DNA of 64,000 nucleotides. Source: Selenomonadales bacterium (GTDB taxonomy: Bacteria; Bacillota; Negativicutes; Sporomusales; UBA7701). The notes under the pieces were generated by a model that was not told where the DNA came from, made no database searches, and saw only the letters and a list, made by a program, of their open reading frames with translations. The stretch's first letter is position 1; every line of letters starts with the position of its first letter. The translations under genes and the position numbers were made by a program. This document shows, in pieces, positions 59,397 to 64,000 of the stretch. Location: contig JARKNV010000062.1 of NCBI GenBank assembly GCA_029976065.1, forward strand, positions 1 to 64,000, written 5' to 3'.

Positions 59397-59636
59397 ATGA
59401 GGAGGGGATTTATGATGTACAAAGAGTTTTGTTGCGCAATCTGTGGCAATGAGCAACATCTGTCCTTCTCTGACCTTGCGGACCTAGCAAAAGCACTCGG
59501 GAAATCATTCGAGGAGATTGACGAGATAAAAACTTGCGTCTGCGGAGATTGTTCGAAGACCGAGGAGTATAGGCAGAGTTTTTTTCTCAAGCCAATACCT
59601 CATATAGTTTTAGCTGAAAAAAGAGATATAGGTTAA
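59397..59636 (+). CDS. Small Cys-rich hypothetical protein
   Basis: CCAICGN...CVCGDC zinc-binding-like pairs; followed by a terminator. Confidence 0.45.
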   Translation: MRRGFMMYKEFCCAICGNEQHLSFSDLADLAKALGKSFEEIDEIKTCVCGDCSKTEEYRQSFFLKPIPHIVLAEKRDIG

Positions 59637-59659
59637 GAAAAGCGCTAAGAATACTGTAG

Positions 59660-59689
59660 CCATACCTAGATAGGTATGGTTGCTTTTTT
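59660..59689 (+). terminator. Rho-independent terminator
   Basis: CCATACCTAGATAGGTATGG followed by T6. Confidence 0.7.
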
Positions 59690-59734
59690 GTATAAAAACG
59701 TGAGGATTGAGAAAACTATGCAAAAAGCATTCGG

Positions 59735-61040
59735 GTGGGAATTATGGATAAGTGCCTTTACAGAGATAGTGATAGGTTCCACGACTACTACGTCGGGATT
59801 GACATAGGGTATAAGTTCCATGAGGCTTCATGTATACCCAAAGATTCTTTCTATGATAGGAAACAGTCGTGGAAGAAAAGCGAAACAATAAAGTTTAATT
59901 CAGATGGCGATGGGATTTGTAGGCTACTATCCTTCCTGAAGAGTTATTCAGCCGAACCTTCAAACTTTTGCCTCCTATTAGAACCGACGGGAGGATATTT
60001 CGGTTATGTGCTGATACAGGCTATGATAAAAGCTGGCTATCAGGTGAATCTAGTGGAGAATCGAGCTGTCAAGGATTTCCGAGAGAAGAGTTTGGGGTTA
60101 TGGGAGAAAAGCGACGCTATAGATTGCAGGGTGATGGCATACCTCGCTTTTCAGAAGTCATTGACCCCGTCACTTTTCGGTATCAGGATGATGGAATACT
60201 ATCAACCTCTACAGAACCTTTGCAAAGCAATCGCGGCAGATAGATGGTCTACTCAAAAGCAATTGAACAGTCGGAAGAGGCAGTTTCAGCAACTGTTGTC
60301 TGTTACCTATCCGGAGTTGAAAACGGTGTTTGACATTGCTAAGGCAGGTATCGCACTAAGGCGGCTTATAAAAAAATACCCAACACTGCGTGACCTTGCA
60401 GGGGCGTCGGAAGAAGTAAATATATAAGGACTTGCTCGAATCCGGAGGTAGGTTTCGTGCGAAAAGCAAAAGCGTTACTCTAAGGAAGCTACTGGACAAC
60501 GCGATTATTATAGATATGCCTTTCTTTATATCAAGGCAGAAGATGTTGATTGAAGACATTGAAAGGCTAGAACAGATTATCGCTTGCCTAGATAGTCAAA
60601 TAAGAGAAATCGTGGATAATCATCCGTATAAGCCTATATTGTGGTCGCTGCCGGCCAAGGGATACATATGGGCGTGCACTTTGATTGGCGTAATCGGAAA
60701 CGTTAATCGGTTCAGCAATTACAAGCAGTTTAAAAAGTACGTCGGATTCACGGCCGAGGGTAAAACGTCTGGTGTTTCGGTACGGGCGTCTAGGATGAGT
60801 TACCATGGGGCGAGACCGACAAGGCGCGTGCTGTTTCAGATGACAATGTTTTTGATATCTCCCAGGGGTGGGGATAACCCTTTCAAAGAACATTATAAAA
60901 GGCTTATAGACAGAGATATGCCAAAGATGAAAGCTATCGGACATGTTGCCGGCAAACTGGCTCAAGTAATGTACAGTTGCCTTAAGTATGGAAGAACATA
61001 CGATTTAGCGGTACATCGAATGGCGTTATCCAAAAATTGA
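59735..61040 (+). mobile_element. IS110-family transposase, reading frame split (59735..60427 and 60420..61040)
   Basis: N-part DEDD/RuvC-like (YVGIDIGYKFHEASC, LLEPTGGYFGYVL, KSDAIDCRVMAYLA); C-part Tnp_IS110 (SLPAKGYIWACTLIGVIGNVNRFSNYKQFKKYVGFTAEGKTSG...). Frames join with a +1 shift around 60420-60427. Confidence 0.85.
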
Positions 61041-61350
61041 ATGTAGATTTAGAACCCCTAGAAGAAAAGTGTTGCTGGCGAAAGTTGGACAACTTGATAT
61101 ACTCTGGGGTCTTTTTTATTTTGAATATTCCTTAACAACCTAGGATAGGAATAAGGGGTGTCGTTTGTCATCCCCAATGCCGGTTTCCACTGGCCGCGTG
61201 CTTATTGTCCTTGTCTGTACGGGAAAATTTACTTTTCACCAGGATACTAAAGGATAGAGATTTTTCTATTGGCCTGTCCCAGATGCTTTTCCTTGTATTT
61301 GGGAATAGGTGTAAAGGTTAGCTATGTAAAAAGGAGGACTTGGATACTGT

Positions 61351-61359
61351 TGGTATAAT
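61351..61359 (+). promoter_or_regulatory. Extended -10 promoter element for the caspase-helicase gene
   Basis: TGGTATAAT, about 40 nt upstream of the ATG at 61400. Confidence 0.4.
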
Positions 61360-61399
61360 ATGTAATGTGTTGTGAGAGTTTTAGTGCGGAGGTGTCGAA

Positions 61400-64000
61400 A
61401 TGGCTTTTTGGGGCGGATTTATCGGGATAAATAAATATATGGATAGTCGTGTGAACGAGCTAACAGGTGCATGTAGAGATGCAATTGCCTTGTGGTCATT
61501 GTTTAAAGATTCTATTCCCGAAATGTCCGCCAAATTGTTAATTAATGAGAATGCAACTACTCAAGCAGTATTAGATATGATGTCCGAGACATTGTCTTCC
61601 GCAGGTCCTGACGATACCGTTGTCGTATTCTTTTCTGGGCATGGAACACGAAATCACAGATTAGTAATGTATGATACACAGATAGAGCATCCGTTCGATA
61701 CAACTATATCTATGGAGAAAATTGCTGAGTTATTTAGGGAGTCGAACGCGAAACTCGTAATTCTGATTTTAGACTGTTGTTTTAGTGGGGGGGCGGCTGC
61801 GAAGGTATTTGATGACTTTCCCGTTGCGAAGGATGCCTTTTTTGATTGGAACAACATTGTGGGAACTGGAAGAGTAATCATAACAGCATCGAGTGCAAAT
61901 GAACCTGCTTATGAACATCCAGGGGTAGGACACGGTATACTTACCAAAGCCCTCCTTGATGTACTTCAATCCGAAGAGGTTGGAGTAAGTTTGGTAACTG
62001 CTATGGATAGCGTTTTGATGCGAGTAAGGGCGGAATGTGGCAGATTAGGGCTTTCACAAACGCCTGAATTACTCGGACATTTTGAAGGTGGAGTATTCTT
62101 GCCTTCATTAAGACCAGGCGAAAACTATTACAGGAATTTCCCCGAACTACAGATTATAAAAGTATCCAACAATATTACGGACTTACTCCAATATAATATT
62201 CCAGAATCAGTATGTGATTACTGGGGCACTCAGTTTGCAAACGGGCTTAATAACTTACAGGTTAAAGCAATCAATGAGCACGGGGTATTAAGTGGAAACT
62301 CACTTCTTGTTGTTGCGCCTACAAGTTCGGGAAAAACCTTTATAGGTGAGATGGCTTCGATTCGTGCCATTAAGCGGGGGAGAAAGGTCGTCTTTCTACT
62401 CCCTTATAAGGCTCTCGTCAATGAAAAATTCGAATATTTTTCCGAGCTATATGGCGAAAAGATAAACGTTCGCGTAATCCGATGCTCTGGGGACTATTAT
62501 GACCAAACTGAGGATTTTGTTCGCGGGCGTTATGATTTAGCAGTCTTAACGTATGAAATGTTTTTGAATCTTGCAGTTTCTAGACCATCCGTGCTAACAA
62601 AAATAGGTTTGATAGTCCTTGATGAGGCACAGTTTATTACAGACCCCAATAGGGGCATTATTGTGGAACTTATACTTACCAACTTAATTGCTGCGCGTGA
62701 AAAAGAAATCAACCCACAAATAATTGCACTTTCGGCTGTTATTGGTGATATCAATAATTTTCATATTTGGCTAGGATGTCAGGCATTAATTTCCAATGAA
62801 CGCCCAGTTCCATTAATTGAGGGAGTACTTGATAGAACTGGAGTTTATCAATATTTGGATGAGGATGGGCAAGAAAAAACTGCTCAACTTTTACCGGCGA
62901 CAGCAATCCGTGTAAGGGGAGTAAAGCAAAGTTCTCAGGATGTTATTATTCCTCTTGTTGCAAAGCTGGTAGGGCAAGGAGAAACGGTAATCGTATTCAG
63001 AAATACACGGGGACTGGTCCAAGGATGCGCTAGATATTTGGCAAAAAATCTTGGTTTAGATGCCGCGACTGATGTTATTAGCAGACTTCCAGACCAAGAT
63101 ATAACAACGACATCTGAAGAATTGCAGGAATGCTTGCGTGGAGGGATTGGATTTCACTGTACGGATTTAGATAGGGATGAACGGCAAGCTGTCGAACAAG
63201 CTTTTCGTGCGTCCGATAGTAAAGTTCGTGTTTTGGTAGCTACAACCACTATTGCCGCAGGTATCAATACCCCAGCCTCAACTGTGATTATTGCCGAACA
63301 TGAGTTTATGGGTAGTGCAGTACAACCGTATACTGTCGCCGAATACAAAAATATGGCAGGGCGGGCAGGGAGACTGGGGTACAACGAAAAGGGCAAAGCT
63401 ATTCTTTTGGCCGCAACATATAGTGAACGTGATACATTGTTTAAAAAATATGTCGTAGGAAAGCTTGAGCCACTACGCTCTTCCTTTAATGTTTCAGAGA
63501 TAGATACTTGGATTTTGAGACTTCTTGCTCAAGAAAAAGCTGTTCATCGAGATGATGTATTTCGTATTCTCGCCAATACTTATGGTGGGTTTTTACAAAG
63601 CCGTCTAGACCCGACTTGGCGAGAGAAAGTTGAAGCACATCTGCAAAAGCTGCTTCCGGCGATGCTCGAACTTAATTTGTTAGAGCAAGATGGGGAGATA
63701 ATTCAGCTTTCACTTTTGGGACGTGCTTGTGGACAATCATCACTGTCCTTAAAATCGTCACTGCAATTAGTTGAATTATTATTAAGAGCATCTGCTGAAG
63801 ACCTTACTCCCGAAAAGTTAATGGCACTAATGCAGGCATTACCAGAGGCGGACCAAGGATATACCCCTATTTTGAAGAAAGGCCGTTCCGAATCTGACCA
63901 TGCATATAATTGTTCTAAATGCTTTGGCTCTGGTGTTATGCGAGAGTTACAGAGGAAAGCCCAATCAGAGTCGGATTATTTCGCAAGATGCAAGCGGGCT
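61400..64000 (+). CDS. Caspase-like (peptidase C14) - Ski2-like SF2 helicase fusion, truncated by window edge
   Basis: Hand translation, 867 codons without stop, RBS GGAGGTG. Caspase: FIGINKYMDSRVNELTGACRDA, VVVFFSGHGTRN (H81), LVILILDCCFSGGAA (C127). Helicase: VVAPTSSGKTFIGE (62315), LIVLDEAQF (62621), IALSAVIGD, VIVFRNTRG, VLVATTTIAAGINTPASTVII, EYKNMAGRAGRLGY (63353). Not in the ORF track because no stop lies within the window. Confidence 0.9.
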   Translation, partial: MAFWGGFIGINKYMDSRVNELTGACRDAIALWSLFKDSIPEMSAKLLINENATTQAVLDMMSETLSSAGPDDTVVVFFSGHGTRNHRLVMYDTQIEHPFDTTISMEKIAELFRESNAKLVILILDCCFSGGAAAKVFDDFPVAKDAFFDWNNIVGTGRVIITASSANEPAYEHPGVGHGILTKALLDVLQSEEVGVSLVTAMDSVLMRVRAECGRLGLSQTPELLGHFEGGVFLPSLRPGENYYRNFPELQIIKVSNNITDLLQYNIPESVCDYWGTQFANGLNNLQVKAINEHGVLSGNSLLVVAPTSSGKTFIGEMASIRAIKRGRKVVFLLPYKALVNEKFEYFSELYGEKINVRVIRCSGDYYDQTEDFVRGRYDLAVLTYEMFLNLAVSRPSVLTKIGLIVLDEAQFITDPNRGIIVELILTNLIAAREKEINPQIIALSAVIGDINNFHIWLGCQALISNERPVPLIEGVLDRTGVYQYLDEDGQEKTAQLLPATAIRVRGVKQSSQDVIIPLVAKLVGQGETVIVFRNTRGLVQGCARYLAKNLGLDAATDVISRLPDQDITTTSEELQECLRGGIGFHCTDLDRDERQAVEQAFRASDSKVRVLVATTTIAAGINTPASTVIIAEHEFMGSAVQPYTVAEYKNMAGRAGRLGYNEKGKAILLAATYSERDTLFKKYVVGKLEPLRSSFNVSEIDTWILRLLAQEKAVHRDDVFRILANTYGGFLQSRLDPTWREKVEAHLQKLLPAMLELNLLEQDGEIIQLSLLGRACGQSSLSLKSSLQLVELLLRASAEDLTPEKLMALMQALPEADQGYTPILKKGRSESDHAYNCSKCFGSGVMRELQRKAQSESDYFARCKRA

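Larger units (their letters stand above)
52790..64000. mobile_element. AT-rich accessory island, incomplete at the right edge
   Basis: Sharp drop in GC after 52.79 kb; tyrosine recombinase at its edge, then sirtuin, serine resolvase, IS110 transposase and caspase-helicase. Confidence 0.75.

Noticed and set aside
1-64000. CRISPR arrays and tRNA genes
   Set aside because: No regularly spaced direct-repeat arrays or cloverleaf-like genes noticed while reading; only the 5S RNA is evident. A tool scan would be needed to be certain.

Overview
The window has two parts. From 1 to about 52.79 kb it is GC-rich chromosomal core. The co-occurrence of an alpha/beta-type small acid-soluble spore protein and a beta-barrel porin suggests a spore-forming diderm Firmicute (Negativicutes/Sporomusa-like; inference). 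Core content: 5S rRNA, an Rrf2 regulator with cydABDC, class II aldolase, RluA, a superoxide reductase, aspartate kinase, a porin with a structured leader, asnS, a uridine-kinase-like protein, an oxaloacetate/pyruvate carboxyltransferase, an Fe-hydrogenase-like protein, an Opp peptide transporter, a GGDEF protein, and a large purine/molybdenum-hydroxylase locus (XDH FAD, FeS and Mo subunits, NCS2 permease, FdrA, DUF1116, cyclase, YqeC, a MoeA-like protein, MocA). From about 52.79 kb to the window edge the sequence turns abruptly AT-rich and looks like a mobile defence island: a tyrosine recombinase, a DSR2-like defence-associated sirtuin (994 aa), a serine resolvase with res-like repeats, a frame-disrupted IS110-family transposase, and a large ORF absent from the supplied ORF track because it runs off the window end (61400..>64000, 867 codons open). 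I translated that ORF by hand. It is an N-terminal caspase-like (C14) peptidase with a His/Cys dyad (H81/C127), fused to a Ski2-like SF2 helicase (APTSSGKT, LDEAQ, MAGRAGR). This caspase-helicase single-chain protein next to a DSR2-like sirtuin is the best candidate for an undescribed system. All database-dependent statements are unverified and marked as such.
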